This document shows, one piece after another, positions 9,421 through 18,617 of a stretch of DNA of 64,000 bases. The position numbers and the translations under genes are program-made. The notes under the pieces are model-generated. The model was not told the origin of the DNA. It did no database searches and saw only the letters and a program-made list of their open reading frames with translations. Source of the DNA: Parasphingopyxis algicola (GTDB lineage: Bacteria; Pseudomonadota; Alphaproteobacteria; Sphingomonadales; Sphingomonadaceae); assembly GCF_013378075.1 (NCBI RefSeq), contig NZ_CP051131.1, positions 558,001 through 622,000 on the forward strand. The letters are read 5' to 3'. Numbering within the stretch: position 1 is the first letter of the stretch; the number at the start of each line of letters is the position of its first letter.

Positions 9421-10941
9421 ATGCAGACCGTTGAAACGCTCAATGAAGGCCTGAAGCGCGCCTACACTCTCACCATTCCGTTTGCCGATATCGAAAAGCA
9501 GGTGGACCAGCAGCTCTCGGAGATCGCTCCACAGGTGCGTATGCCGGGCTTCCGGCCCGGCAAAGTGCCGGCCAATCTGGTGCGCAAGATGCATGGCGAT
9601 GCGATCGAGCAGGACGTCGTCAACAAGGCGATCCAGACCGGCATCCAGGAAGCGATGGCCGATCAGAACATCCGTCCGGCGATGCAGCCCGAAGTCGAAC
9701 TCGACCCGGATTGGGAGCGCGGCAAGGATATCGAGATTTCGATGAAGGTCGAAGTCCTGCCGGAAATCCCCGAAACGAAGATCGACGATATCACGCTCGA
9801 GCGTCTGACCGTCGAAGCCGACGACAAGGCCGTCGACACGGCGATCCAGAATCTCGCGGAAAACCAGAAAAGCTACGAAACCGCGGCCAAGACATACAAG
9901 GCCAAGGAAGGCGATCTCGTCGTCATGGATTTCGAAGGCAAGGTCGATGGCGAGCCGTTCGAAGGCGGCAAGGGCGAAGAAATGTCCGTCACGATCGGCT
10001 CGGGCCAGCTCATCCCCGGTTTCGAGGACCAGCTCGTCGGCGTGAAAGCCAATGACGCCAAGGAAGTGAAAGTCACTTTCCCCGACGATTACAATGTCGA
10101 TTATCTGAAGGGCAAGGAAGCCGTTTTCGACGTCACGGTCGGCGAGGTCCGCAAGCCCAAGGAAGCGAAAGCCGACGATGAGTTCGCCAAATCGCTTGGC
10201 CTTGAGGGCATCGACAAGCTGCGCGAGCTGATGAAGGGTCAGGTCGAGCAGGAGCTCAACGGCCTGACGCGCACGCACATGAAGCGCAAGCTGCTCGACT
10301 ATCTGGCCGCGAACCACGATTTCCCGGTTCCGCCGACGATGGTGGATTCCGAGTTCGAGCAGATCTGGAAGCAGCTCGAGCATGAGGCCTCGCACGAGAC
10401 GGATCCGGAAGCCGCGCGCAAGGAAATGGAAGACGAGAAGGACGAGTATCGCGACATCGCAGAACGGCGCGTCCGCCTCGGCCTGCTGCTCTCCGAAATC
10501 GGCCAGGCAAATGGGGTCGAGATCAACCAGAGCGAGATGAGCCAGCTGGTCGCCCAGGCGGCCCAGCAATACGGCCCGGAGGATCGCGAGCGCTTTGTCC
10601 AGTACATCCAGCAGGATCCGATGGCGGCCGCCCAGTTGCGCGCCCCGCTCTATGAGGACAAGGTCGTCGACTATCTGTTCGAGAATGCGACGATCACCGA
10701 TCGCACGGTAACCCGCGAAGAGCTGGAAGCGGCGATCGAGGCCGAAGAGGAAGAGAAGCCTAAAAAAGCGGCGGCAAAGAAACCGGCTGCGAAGAAGGCT
10801 CCCGCAAAAAAGGCGCCGGCCAAGAAGCCTGCTGCCAAAAAGGCTGCCTCGTCCGGTTCGACGGCCAAAAAAGCACCGGCCAAGAAGCCGGCGGCGAAAA
10901 AGAAGACGGCCGCCAAGAAGACACCCGCTTCGGAAAGCTGA
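9421..10941 (+). CDS. tig: Trigger factor with lysine/alanine-rich tail
   Basis: A ribosome-bound chaperone and peptidyl-prolyl isomerase. The start at 9421 gives a normal N-terminus; the open frame further upstream runs through the tRNA. The ribosome-docking signature MPGFRPGKVP is near residue 41, the FKBP-like domain follows (GDLVVMDFEGKVDGEPFEGG), and the helical C-terminal domain runs to about residue 440. Beyond that are some 60 residues of AAKKPAAKK/APAKK-type repeats, resembling histone H1 tails. At 506 residues it exceeds E. coli Tig (432) by about that tail. It precedes the clpP-clpX block, the common order, but with a glycosyltransferase inserted between. Confidence 0.95.
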   Translation: MQTVETLNEGLKRAYTLTIPFADIEKQVDQQLSEIAPQVRMPGFRPGKVPANLVRKMHGDAIEQDVVNKAIQTGIQEAMADQNIRPAMQPEVELDPDWERGKDIEISMKVEVLPEIPETKIDDITLERLTVEADDKAVDTAIQNLAENQKSYETAAKTYKAKEGDLVVMDFEGKVDGEPFEGGKGEEMSVTIGSGQLIPGFEDQLVGVKANDAKEVKVTFPDDYNVDYLKGKEAVFDVTVGEVRKPKEAKADDEFAKSLGLEGIDKLRELMKGQVEQELNGLTRTHMKRKLLDYLAANHDFPVPPTMVDSEFEQIWKQLEHEASHETDPEAARKEMEDEKDEYRDIAERRVRLGLLLSEIGQANGVEINQSEMSQLVAQAAQQYGPEDRERFVQYIQQDPMAAAQLRAPLYEDKVVDYLFENATITDRTVTREELEAAIEAEEEEKPKKAAAKKPAAKKAPAKKAPAKKPAAKKAASSGSTAKKAPAKKPAAKKKTAAKKTPASES

Positions 10942-11031
10942 TTTTCCGCCGGAAAGTCTGATTTCCGAACCTGTTGTTAACCATTGCCCGCCTAGAAGCT
11001 TTCCCATCACCGGGACAGCCGAGGACGGGCA

Positions 11032-12021
11032 ATGGAGCATATCAGCGAGTTTGTGGCGGAACGCGAAATCACGTTTCCGCTGCCGGGTTCACCCTCGATC
11101 GCGGTTATTCTGCCCTGCTATAATGAGGAAGCGGCGATCGCCCAGACGGTCGCCGATTTCCGTGCCGCGCTGCCCCAGGCCGAAATCTACGTCTACGACA
11201 ATAACAGCTCGGACCGCACCGCCGAGGTTGCGGGCAAGGCCGGCGCCATCGTCCGTACCGAGCGGATGCAGGGCAAGGGTCACGTCGTCCGCCGCATGTT
11301 CGCCGATGTCGAGGCCGATATCTATATCATGGCCGATGGCGATGCGACCTACGAAGCGGCTGCCGCGCCGCGGCTCGTTCGCCGCCTCGTCGAGGAACAG
11401 CTCGATATGGTGGTCGGTGCGCGCAAGACCGAAGTCGAGGCCGCCTATCGCAGCGGCCACCGGCTCGGCAATGCGCTGCTCACCGGCATTCTGGCGCAGC
11501 TTTTCGGCCGCAGCTTCAACGACATTTTGTCCGGCTATCGCGTCTTTTCCCGGCGTTTCGTCAAGAGTTTCCCGGTGCTCTCCCAGGGTTTCGAAATCGA
11601 GACCGAGATCAGCGTCCATGCGCTCGAACTGAAAATGCCGGTAGCCGAGGAAGTCACCGAATACAGCGCGCGGCCCGCGGGTTCGGAGTCCAAGCTGTCC
11701 ACCTATCGCGACGGCTTTCGGATCCTGCGGACGATGGCGACGCTCTTTCGCATGGAGCGCCCGGTGCTGTTTTTCGGCGCGATCGCCGGGCTGCTGGCAC
11801 TGGCCGCGGTCATCCTGGCGATCCCGCTGGCGCTGACCTACGCGCAAACGGGTCTCGTGCCCCGGTTGCCGACCGCCATCCTGTCGACCGGCTTGATGCT
11901 GCTGGCCTCGCTGAACCTGTTCGCGGGATTGATCCTCGACACGGTCGTCCGGGGCAGGCGGGAGTTGCGCAGACTCTCCTATCTCGGCTTTTCTGCACCG
12001 GGATTGTCGCCCAAAGGCTAA
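11032..12021 (+). CDS. Family 2 glycosyltransferase with C-terminal membrane helices
   Basis: A 329-residue GT-A enzyme. The N-terminal domain begins at residue 23 with VILPCYNEE and has the DNNSSDRT nucleotide-binding stretch near residue 56 and the metal-binding Asp102-Gly-Asp104 in MADGDATY. Two hydrophobic helices near residues 240-265 and 280-305 anchor it. This resembles polyprenyl-phosphate sugar transferases (DPM1/ArnC-like), so the product may be a lipid-linked sugar; the donor and acceptor cannot be read from sequence. A GAGGACGGG Shine-Dalgarno precedes the ATG. It sits alone between tig and clpP. Confidence 0.8.
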   Translation: MEHISEFVAEREITFPLPGSPSIAVILPCYNEEAAIAQTVADFRAALPQAEIYVYDNNSSDRTAEVAGKAGAIVRTERMQGKGHVVRRMFADVEADIYIMADGDATYEAAAAPRLVRRLVEEQLDMVVGARKTEVEAAYRSGHRLGNALLTGILAQLFGRSFNDILSGYRVFSRRFVKSFPVLSQGFEIETEISVHALELKMPVAEEVTEYSARPAGSESKLSTYRDGFRILRTMATLFRMERPVLFFGAIAGLLALAAVILAIPLALTYAQTGLVPRLPTAILSTGLMLLASLNLFAGLILDTVVRGRRELRRLSYLGFSAPGLSPKG

Positions 12022-12027
12022 GCCCTC

Positions 12028-12055
12028 TTGAAGCGCGGCGCATAAGTCGCAATGT
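12028..12055 (+). promoter_or_regulatory. RpoH (sigma32)-like promoter for clpP
   Basis: A CTTGAAG -35 element (TTGAAG at 12028-12033), a 14-base spacer and CGCAATGT (12048-12055). The -35 fits the heat-shock consensus well; the -10 fits partly (consensus CCCCATNT). The spacer equals that of the candidate before lon. It is 31 bases upstream of the clpP start. Confidence 0.45.
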
Positions 12056-12086
12056 TGGCCCGACCAGTTTTCCGGAAAGGCCCCTA

Positions 12087-12713
12087 ATGATTGATCCCAT
12101 CGAAAACGCGCTCGTTCCTATCGTCATCGAGCAATCGAACCGTGGCGAGCGCAGTTTTGATATTTTTTCCCGGCTCTTGCGCGACCGGATCATTTTTCTC
12201 ACCGGGCCTGTCGAAGACAATATGGCCTCGCTGATTACCGCCCAGCTGCTGTTCCTTGAGTCGGAAAATCCGAAGAAGGACATCTACATGTACATCAATT
12301 CGCCGGGCGGTTCGGTGACGGCGGGCATGGCGATCCACGATACCATGCAATATATTCGGCCGCGCGTCGGCACCGTCTGCGTCGGCTTCGCGGCCTCGAT
12401 GGGCGCGTTTCTGCTGACCGCCGGCGAACCGGGCATGCGCGTGGCGCTCGCCAACGCGAAGGTGATGATCCACCAGCCGTCCAGCGGGATGCAGGGCACC
12501 GCGGCCGATGTGGAAATTCACGCGAAAGAGCTGATCAAGACACGCGCGAAGATGAACGAACTGATGGCCAAATATACCGGCCAGCCGATCAAGGAGATCG
12601 AAAACAACGTCGATCGCGACAAGTTTTTCGATGCCGACGAAGCCAAGGCTTTCGGCCTTGTCGACGAAGTCTATGAAAAGCGCCCGGAAACCGAAGCCAA
12701 GGCGGACGGATAG
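12087..12713 (+). CDS. clpP: ATP-dependent Clp protease proteolytic subunit
   Basis: A 208-residue serine peptidase that forms the tetradecameric chamber served by ClpX and ClpA. The triad is Ser104 (in GFAASMGAF), His129 (in VMIHQP) and Asp178 (in DRDKF), by alignment to the E. coli protein. Length is normal. clpX follows 110 bases later on the same strand, and the spacer contains a perfect inverted repeat. The upstream heat-shock-like promoter fits known RpoH control of clpP in proteobacteria. Confidence 0.97.
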   Translation: MIDPIENALVPIVIEQSNRGERSFDIFSRLLRDRIIFLTGPVEDNMASLITAQLLFLESENPKKDIYMYINSPGGSVTAGMAIHDTMQYIRPRVGTVCVGFAASMGAFLLTAGEPGMRVALANAKVMIHQPSSGMQGTAADVEIHAKELIKTRAKMNELMAKYTGQPIKEIENNVDRDKFFDADEAKAFGLVDEVYEKRPETEAKADG

Positions 12714-12757
12714 GCCGGGTTAAACCATTAGGCATTTTTCTTGTGTAATAAGTCATT

Positions 12758-12784
12758 GTCTAGCCGGATAGCGACGGGCTAGAC
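12758..12784 (+). promoter_or_regulatory. Inverted repeat in clpX leader
   Basis: GTCTAGCC (12758-12765) and GGCTAGAC (12777-12784) form a perfect 8-base dyad around an 11-base loop, 40 bases before the clpX start. No T-tract follows, so it is not a typical terminator. It may be an operator or a leader hairpin separating clpP and clpX expression. Confidence 0.45.
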
Positions 12785-12823
12785 TAAAGGCGGTTGCGGC
12801 GATGCAGCCGGAGGGAATTGAGT

Positions 12824-14095
12824 ATGACAAAGCTTAGCGGCGGCGATTCCAAGAGCACGCTTTATTGCTCTTTTTGCGGGAAATCGCAGCATGAAGTGCG
12901 CAAGCTCATAGCCGGGCCCACGGTGTTCATCTGCGATGAATGTGTGGAGCTGTGCAACGATATCATCCGCGAGGAGACCAAGGGCTCGATCGCGTCGAAG
13001 CGCGAAGGCGGCGTTCCGACGCCCGCCGAGATCTGCGAAGTCCTCGACGATTATGTGATCGGGCAGGACGGCGCCAAGCGCGTTCTCTCGGTCGCGGTTC
13101 ACAACCATTACAAGCGGCTCAACCACGGTACGGCCGGTGGCGATGTCGAACTCGCCAAGTCGAACATCATGCTCGTCGGCCCGACGGGCTGCGGCAAGAC
13201 GCTGCTCGCGCAGACGCTCGCGCGTATCCTCGACGTACCGTTCACGATGGCTGACGCGACGACGCTCACCGAAGCCGGTTATGTCGGCGAGGATGTCGAA
13301 AATATCATTCTCAAGCTGCTCCAGGCGTCCGACTACAATGTCGAACGCGCCCAGCGCGGCATCGTCTATATCGACGAGATCGACAAGATCAGCCGCAAGT
13401 CGGACAATCCCTCGATCACCCGCGACGTGTCGGGCGAGGGTGTCCAGCAGGCCCTGCTCAAGCTGATGGAAGGCACGACAGCGAGCGTTCCGCCCCAGGG
13501 CGGTCGCAAACATCCGCAGCAGGAATTCCTGCAGGTCGATACGACCAATATCCTGTTCGTGTGCGGCGGTGCTTTCGCCGGTCTCGAAAAAGTGATCTCG
13601 GATCGCATGCAGGGCAAGTCGATGGGCTTCGGCGCGCATGTCGAAGCGCCCGATGAAAAGCGTGTCGGCGAGGTTCTTCGCCATGTCGAGCCCGAGGATC
13701 TGCTCAAATACGGCCTGATCCCCGAATTTGTCGGCCGTCTGCCGGTGATCGCAACTCTCGACGATCTCGACGAGGATGCGCTGGTCCAGATCCTGAGCGA
13801 ACCGAAGAATGCGCTGGTCAAGCAATATGCCAAGCTCTTCGACATGGAAGAGGTGAAGCTCGAATTCACCGACGATGCGCTGATCGCCATCGCCAAGAAG
13901 GCGATCGAGCGGAAGACCGGTGCCCGCGGTCTCCGCTCGATCCTCGAGGGGATCCTGCTTGATTCCATGTTCGACCTGCCGACCCTGGAGAATGTCAGCG
14001 AGGTCGTGATCGACAAGGATGTCGTCGAGGGACGCAAGGAGCCGGTCCGCGTTTTCGCAAAGGCCGAAGAAAAGACGGCCGACGACGCAGCCTGA
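12824..14095 (+). CDS. clpX: ClpX AAA+ unfoldase
   Basis: A 423-residue ATPase that recognises, unfolds and feeds substrates to ClpP. The N-terminal zinc-binding domain has Cys15, Cys18, Cys37 and Cys40. The Walker A GPTGCGKT is at residues 119-126, a Walker B YIDEIDKI follows about 60 residues on, and the IGF-type ClpP-docking loop reads MGFGAH here (an MGFG variant). The start at 12824 was chosen for the GGAGGG Shine-Dalgarno 8-9 bases upstream; an in-frame ATG ten codons earlier has none. Confidence 0.97.
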   Translation: MTKLSGGDSKSTLYCSFCGKSQHEVRKLIAGPTVFICDECVELCNDIIREETKGSIASKREGGVPTPAEICEVLDDYVIGQDGAKRVLSVAVHNHYKRLNHGTAGGDVELAKSNIMLVGPTGCGKTLLAQTLARILDVPFTMADATTLTEAGYVGEDVENIILKLLQASDYNVERAQRGIVYIDEIDKISRKSDNPSITRDVSGEGVQQALLKLMEGTTASVPPQGGRKHPQQEFLQVDTTNILFVCGGAFAGLEKVISDRMQGKSMGFGAHVEAPDEKRVGEVLRHVEPEDLLKYGLIPEFVGRLPVIATLDDLDEDALVQILSEPKNALVKQYAKLFDMEEVKLEFTDDALIAIAKKAIERKTGARGLRSILEGILLDSMFDLPTLENVSEVVIDKDVVEGRKEPVRVFAKAEEKTADDAA

Positions 14096-14183
14096 CCGCA
14101 TTTTCCGCGGAAAAGCTGGCGAATCGGACCCTATCTGGTCGGCAGCCCGGCGCTGCCGATCCACATCGTTGCGACGGCCTGTG

Positions 14184-14211
14184 TTGAAGCCAGACGGCCG
14201 GATCTCCATAT
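14184..14211 (+). promoter_or_regulatory. RpoH (sigma32)-like promoter for lon
   Basis: GTTGAAG (TTGAAG at 14184-14189), a 14-base spacer and CTCCATAT (14204-14211) closely match the heat-shock consensus TTGAAA-N13-15-CCCCATNT. It lies 57 bases upstream of the lon start in the clpX-lon gap. Lon is a known RpoH target in proteobacteria. Confidence 0.55.
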
Positions 14212-14268
14212 TGACGAAAAGTTGAAGTCCGGCGGCTAATCTGGCCGCCGAACTCATTGGAGTAACGA

Positions 14269-16677
14269 ATGACTGTATCCCTTCCTGTCCTCCCGTTGCG
14301 CGACATTGTTGTGTTTCCGCACATGATCGTCCCGCTGTTCGTCGGCCGGGACAAATCCGTGGTCTCGCTCGAACGCGCGATGGCCGCCGACAAGACCATT
14401 TTCCTGGTCGCGCAGCTCGATCCGGCGGAAGACGATCCCGATCGCGACGCGCTCTACGATATCGGCGTCACCGCGACCGTGCTGCAGCTGCTGAAGCTGC
14501 CGGACGGTACGGTGCGCGTTCTGGTCGAAGGGCAGCAGCGAGCATCGCTGGACGATATCCATTATCGCGACGAGCATCTGATCGCCGATATCGAACTGAT
14601 CGAGGATGAGACGGCGGAAGGCCCCGAGGTAGCCGCTCTCATGCGCTCCACGGTCGAGCAGTTCGAGAATTACGCAAAGCTCAACAAGAAGATTCCCGAG
14701 GAAACCGCCGTCCAGCTCGGCCAGATCGAAGAGGCCTCGCAGCTCTCCGATGCAGTCGCCGCGAATATCGGCGCCAAGGTCTCGGACAAGCAGACGATGC
14801 TCGTCGAGCGCGATCCGTCGAAGCGCCTCGAAATGGCGTTCGCCTTCATGGAGGGTGAACTCGGCGTGTTGCAGGTCGAGAAGAAGATTCGCAGCCGCGT
14901 GAAGCGCCAGATGGAGAAGACGCAGCGCGAATATTATCTGAACGAGCAGATGAAGGCGATCCAGCGCGAACTCGGCAACGAGGATGGCGAAGAGGGCGAC
15001 GAGCTCGCCGAACTCGCCAAGAAGATCAAGGAAACCAAGCTTTCCAAGGAAGCGCGGACCAAGGCGCAGGCCGAACTGAAAAAACTGAAAGCGATGGCGC
15101 CGATGTCGGCCGAAGCGACGGTCGTCCGCAATTATCTGGACACGCTGCTCGGCTTGCCATGGGGCAAGAAGGCAAAGCTCAAAAAGGATATCGGCGAGGC
15201 GCAGAAGGTTCTCGACGAGGACCATTACGCGCTTGAGAAGGTCAAGGACCGGATCGTCGAATATCTGGCCGTGCAGGCCCGGACCAACAAGCTGAAAGGT
15301 CCGATCCTCTGCCTAGTCGGCCCCCCGGGCGTCGGCAAGACCTCGCTCGGCAAGTCGATCGCCCGCGCGACCGGCCGCGATTTCGTGCGCCAGTCACTGG
15401 GCGGTGTGCGCGACGAGGCAGAGATCCGCGGCCATCGGCGGACCTATATCGGTTCGCTGCCCGGCAAGATCGCCACCAACCTTAAAAAGGCCGGTACGTC
15501 TAACCCACTCTTCCTGCTCGACGAGATCGACAAGCTCGGGCAGGACTTCCGCGGCGATCCGGCGTCGGCGCTGCTCGAGGTTCTCGATCCCGAGCAGAAT
15601 GACAAGTTCCAGGATCACTATCTGGAGATCGATCTCGATCTCTCGGATGTGATGTTCGTGACGACCGCGAACTCGCTCAACTTGCCGCAGCCGCTGCTCG
15701 ACCGGATGGAGATCATCCGGCTCGCCGGCTATACCGAGGACGAGAAGGTCGAGATCGCCAAGCGTCATCTGCTGCCCAAGCAGATCGAGGCGCACGGGCT
15801 CAAGGAGGGCGAGTTCACGCTCGAGGATGCGGGCCTGCGCTCGATGATCCGGCATTATACGCGCGAAGCGGGTGTCCGGACGCTGGAACGCGAAATCGCG
15901 AAGCTCGCCCGCAAGGCATTGCGCGAAATCCTCGAAGGCAAGGCCGAATCTGTGACGGTCACGCCGGACAATCTGTCCGACTATCTCGGAGTGACGAAAT
16001 ACCGGTTCGGGGTCAGCGAGGAAGAGGACCAGGTCGGTGCCGTTACCGGGCTTGCCTGGACCGAGGTCGGCGGCGAACTGCTGACGATCGAAGCGGTGAC
16101 CGTTCCCGGTAAGGGACAAATCAAGACGACCGGCAAGCTCGGCGAGGTGATGCAGGAATCGATCCAGGCGGCGATGAGTTTCGTCAAGGCCCGGGCGCCG
16201 AGTTATGGCATCAAGCCGAGCGTATTCGGCAAGAAGGACATTCACGTGCATCTGCCCGAGGGCGCGGTGCCGAAGGACGGACCGTCCGCCGGCATTGGCA
16301 TGGTGACCGCGATGATCTCCACCCTGACCGGCATTTCCGTCAACCGCGAGATCGCGATGACCGGAGAGGTGACTCTTCGAGGACGGGTATTGCCGATCGG
16401 CGGCCTGAAGGAGAAGCTGCTCGCGGCGCTTCGCGGCGGCATCAAGACGGTCTTGATTCCAGAGGAGAACGAGAAGGACCTCGCCGAAATCCCGGCGAAT
16501 ATCCGCGAGGGCCTGGAGATCGTTCCGGTCGGTCATGTCGACGAGGTGCTGGCGCTCGCGCTGACCGGAGCGGTCGCGCCGATCGAATGGAGCGATGCCG
16601 ACGAGATCGCGACCGACCCGAGTCCCCAAATCACGTCCGGCGTGTCGGGCGATGGGGAGCCCACTGTCCGTCACTGA
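14269..16677 (+). CDS. lon: ATP-dependent protease Lon
   Basis: An 802-residue cytoplasmic AAA+ protease that degrades misfolded and regulatory proteins. The N-terminal LON domain starts at [13 protein letters not shown], the Walker A GPPGVGKT is at residues 351-358, and the protease dyad is Ser673 (in KDGPSAG) and Lys716 (in GGLKEK), 43 residues apart as in E. coli. Length is typical. GGAG precedes the ATG. It follows clpX by 173 bases, with its own heat-shock-like promoter. Confidence 0.97.
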   Translation: MTVSLPVLPLRDIVVFPHMIVPLFVGRDKSVVSLERAMAADKTIFLVAQLDPAEDDPDRDALYDIGVTATVLQLLKLPDGTVRVLVEGQQRASLDDIHYRDEHLIADIELIEDETAEGPEVAALMRSTVEQFENYAKLNKKIPEETAVQLGQIEEASQLSDAVAANIGAKVSDKQTMLVERDPSKRLEMAFAFMEGELGVLQVEKKIRSRVKRQMEKTQREYYLNEQMKAIQRELGNEDGEEGDELAELAKKIKETKLSKEARTKAQAELKKLKAMAPMSAEATVVRNYLDTLLGLPWGKKAKLKKDIGEAQKVLDEDHYALEKVKDRIVEYLAVQARTNKLKGPILCLVGPPGVGKTSLGKSIARATGRDFVRQSLGGVRDEAEIRGHRRTYIGSLPGKIATNLKKAGTSNPLFLLDEIDKLGQDFRGDPASALLEVLDPEQNDKFQDHYLEIDLDLSDVMFVTTANSLNLPQPLLDRMEIIRLAGYTEDEKVEIAKRHLLPKQIEAHGLKEGEFTLEDAGLRSMIRHYTREAGVRTLEREIAKLARKALREILEGKAESVTVTPDNLSDYLGVTKYRFGVSEEEDQVGAVTGLAWTEVGGELLTIEAVTVPGKGQIKTTGKLGEVMQESIQAAMSFVKARAPSYGIKPSVFGKKDIHVHLPEGAVPKDGPSAGIGMVTAMISTLTGISVNREIAMTGEVTLRGRVLPIGGLKEKLLAALRGGIKTVLIPEENEKDLAEIPANIREGLEIVPVGHVDEVLALALTGAVAPIEWSDADEIATDPSPQITSGVSGDGEPTVRH

Positions 16678-16762
16678 AACGCAACAAATTAACCTTCATA
16701 ATCCGGAAAGCTCGGAATTTTGGCGTTTTTGTTCGTCTTAGGGCTTTACAGCCATGGGTGAA

Positions 16763-16802
16763 TTGGACTTAGATGGCGCCGTCGGCAACGCCGTGAGTCC
16801 AA
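16763..16802 (+). promoter_or_regulatory. Two-tier hairpin in hup leader
   Basis: TTGGACT (16763-16769) pairs perfectly with AGTCCAA (16796-16802). Inside, GGCG (16775-16778) pairs with CGCC (16789-16792). The element ends 37 bases before the hup ATG. No U-tract follows, so it is more likely a leader RNA structure or operator than a terminator of lon. Function is unknown. Confidence 0.4.
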
Positions 16803-16839
16803 ATTTCTACGAAAAACACACACAAGGGGTGCGGAGAGC

Positions 16840-17112
16840 ATGAACAAACAAGAACTTATTTCTTCTGTCGCGGATGCGTCCGGTCTGAGCAAGGCGGATG
16901 CCGGCAAGGCCTGCGAGGCCGTGTTCGACACGATCACCGGTGCGCTGAGCAATGGCGGCGAAGTCCGCCTGGTCGGCTTCGGAACGTTCTCGACGACGGA
17001 GCGCAAGGCTTCGACCGGCCGTAATCCGCGCACTGGCGAGCCGATGCAGATTCCGGCATCGACGCAGCCGAAGTTCAAGGCCGGCAAGGGCCTGAAAGAC
17101 GCGGTCAACTAG
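16840..17112 (+). CDS. hupB: DNA-binding protein HU
   Basis: A 90-residue nucleoid protein of the HU/IHF family that bends DNA as a dimer. It begins MNKQELISSVADASGLSK and has the GFGTFSTTERKASTGRNPRTG-type core with the flexible Arg-rich arm (RNPRTGEPMQIP near residue 60). The lon-hupB order is standard in proteobacteria. A terminator lies 66 bases downstream. Confidence 0.95.
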   Translation: MNKQELISSVADASGLSKADAGKACEAVFDTITGALSNGGEVRLVGFGTFSTTERKASTGRNPRTGEPMQIPASTQPKFKAGKGLKDAVN

Positions 17113-17177
17113 ACCGCTTTCCGGCCGCTCGGCCGGGCAGGGCGAGCGGCCGAGCCTTACAGGGCCGCAGGAAAATA

Positions 17178-17213
17178 GGCGGGTGCTCTTACGGTGCCCG
17201 CCATTTTTCTTTT
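17178..17213 (+). terminator. Rho-independent terminator after hupB
   Basis: GGCGGGTGC (17178-17186) pairs with GTGCCCGCC (17194-17202), with two G-T wobbles, and the stem is followed by ATTTTTCTTTT. A further hairpin, ACTGCC/GGCAGT (17216-17233), lies just beyond it, before tRNA-Val. Confidence 0.75.
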
Positions 17214-17248
17214 GAACTGCCTCTTCGGGCAGTAACACGGACTGGAGC

Positions 17249-17323
17249 GGGCGCGTAGCTCAGCGGGAGAGCACTGCCTTCACACGGCAGGGGTCGCTGG
17301 TTCAATCCCAGCCGCGCCCACCA
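17249..17323 (+). tRNA. tRNA-Val (anticodon CAC)
   Basis: A 75-base gene with encoded CCA. The acceptor is GGGCGCG (17249-17255) with CGCGCCC (17313-17319). The anticodon stem is CTGCC/GGCAG with loop TTCACAC, placing CAC at 17281-17283. The D and T arms are intact. Confidence 0.96.
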
Positions 17324-17385
17324 GTTCCGGCGATTGCGCCGCGATAAATCGGGCAAAAACCTGCTCGTAATTTAATTACAAACCA

Positions 17386-17415
17386 TTGACGATCAGCCGC
17401 TGCGGCCCCTATGTG
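17386..17415 (+). promoter_or_regulatory. Sigma70-type promoter for tRNA-His
   Basis: TTGACG (17386-17391), an 18-base spacer, then TATGTG (17410-17415), about 25 bases before tRNA-His. The -35 is good and the -10 is weak. Assigned by consensus and position. Confidence 0.4.
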
Positions 17416-17440
17416 CGCGGCTGGCTGTAACGCCTGTCAT

Positions 17441-17518
17441 GGCGACCGTAGTTCAATTGGTTAGAATGCCGGCTTGTGATGCCGGAGGTTGCGGGTTCAA
17501 GTCCCGTCGGTCGCCCCA
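17441..17518 (+). tRNA. tRNA-His (anticodon GTG)
   Basis: The acceptor GCGACCG (17442-17448) pairs with CGGTCGC (17508-17514). The encoded G at 17441 opposes C at 17515, the extra G-1:C73 pair required for histidine identity, and CCA follows. The anticodon stem is CCGGC/GCCGG with loop TTGTGAT, placing GTG at 17476-17478. Confidence 0.96.
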
Positions 17519-17567
17519 TTTTTGCCGGGTACGGATCGTCTGATCGCCGGCTACGCAGGAATTTGGA

Positions 17568-18617
17568 ATGTCCGCGACCTGGGATCTCCCCGATTTTGAC
17601 GACCATGAAGCCGTGCATCTCTTTCGGGATGTCGAGAGCGGTCTCAGTGCGATCATCGCGGTTCATTCGACGCATCTGGGGCCGGCGGCCGGCGGCGTTC
17701 GCTTCTGGCATTATGCCGACTCGACGCGCGCGATCACCGACGCGCTTCGCCTGTCGCGCGGCATGAGCTTCAAGAATGCGATGGCCGGATTGCCGATGGG
17801 CGGCGGCAAGGCCGTGATCCTGGCCGATGAGACGCGGACCAAGACGTCCGAGATGCTGCGCGCCTTCGGCCGCGCCATCGACAGCCTGGGCGGCCGCTAT
17901 GTGACGGCCGAAGATGTCGGCATGACCGATGGCGACATGGTCGTGATCGGCAGCGAAACCGATCATGTCTCGGGATTGCCGGTGGAGATCGGAGCCGCCG
18001 GCGGCGATCCCGGGCCATATACCGCGCTCGGCGTTTTCCTGGGCGTGAAGGCCGCAGCCAAACGTGCGCTCGGCACCGACAGCGTCAAGGACGTCCACGT
18101 CGCCATACAGGGTGTCGGAAGTGTCGGTGGTGGCCTCGCAAAGCTGCTTGCCGCCGAAGGCGCCCGGCTGACCCTTGCCGACGTCAATGCGGACCGCGCC
18201 AAGGCGCTCGCCGCGGAATATGGCGGCGAAGCGGTTGCACCGGATGCCATTCTTACGATCGAAGCCGATATCGTCAGCCCCTGTGCTCTCGGCGCGATCC
18301 TTGACGAACAGAGTATCACGGCGCTGCGCTGTTCGGCGGTCGCCGGCGGAGCGAACAACCAGCTGGCGACTCCCGCCGACGGCCAGCGTATCCATGACCG
18401 CGGCATCCTCTTCGCGCCGGATTATGTCATCAATGCCGGCGGGATCATCAATGTCGGCCTCGAATATCTGGGGCAGGGCGATCAGCAGGAAGTCGAGGCG
18501 CGGATCGCGAAAATCCCCGAACGGCTCGAACAGGTCTGGCAGGAAAGCGAGGAGACCGGCGATCCCGCGGCCAATGTCGCCGACCGGATCGCCCGGCGCC
18601 TGATCGGCCGCGGCTAG
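17568..18617 (+). CDS. Leu/Phe/Val/Glu-family amino acid dehydrogenase
   Basis: A 349-residue NAD-dependent oxidative deaminase of the leucine dehydrogenase type. The substrate-binding lysine and catalytic lysine positions are Lys69 and Lys81, in a stretch ending GLPMGGGKAV. The Rossmann motif GVGSVGGGLA is near residue 182. It would interconvert branched-chain amino acids and their keto acids; substrate preference cannot be read. It follows tRNA-His and is convergent with the DMT exporter, sharing a CTAG stop interlock. Confidence 0.85.
   Translation: MSATWDLPDFDDHEAVHLFRDVESGLSAIIAVHSTHLGPAAGGVRFWHYADSTRAITDALRLSRGMSFKNAMAGLPMGGGKAVILADETRTKTSEMLRAFGRAIDSLGGRYVTAEDVGMTDGDMVVIGSETDHVSGLPVEIGAAGGDPGPYTALGVFLGVKAAAKRALGTDSVKDVHVAIQGVGSVGGGLAKLLAAEGARLTLADVNADRAKALAAEYGGEAVAPDAILTIEADIVSPCALGAILDEQSITALRCSAVAGGANNQLATPADGQRIHDRGILFAPDYVINAGGIINVGLEYLGQGDQQEVEARIAKIPERLEQVWQESEETGDPAANVADRIARRLIGRG

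Noticed and set aside
9298-11040. 580-codon minus-strand frame across tRNA-Leu and tig
   Set aside because: Runs through a tRNA gene and mirrors the tig Lys/Ala tail as Phe/Leu-rich sequence.
17216-17233. Second hairpin before tRNA-Val as a terminator
   Set aside because: ACTGCC/GGCAGT is a good stem, but the T-tract is on its upstream side, so only the earlier hairpin was called.
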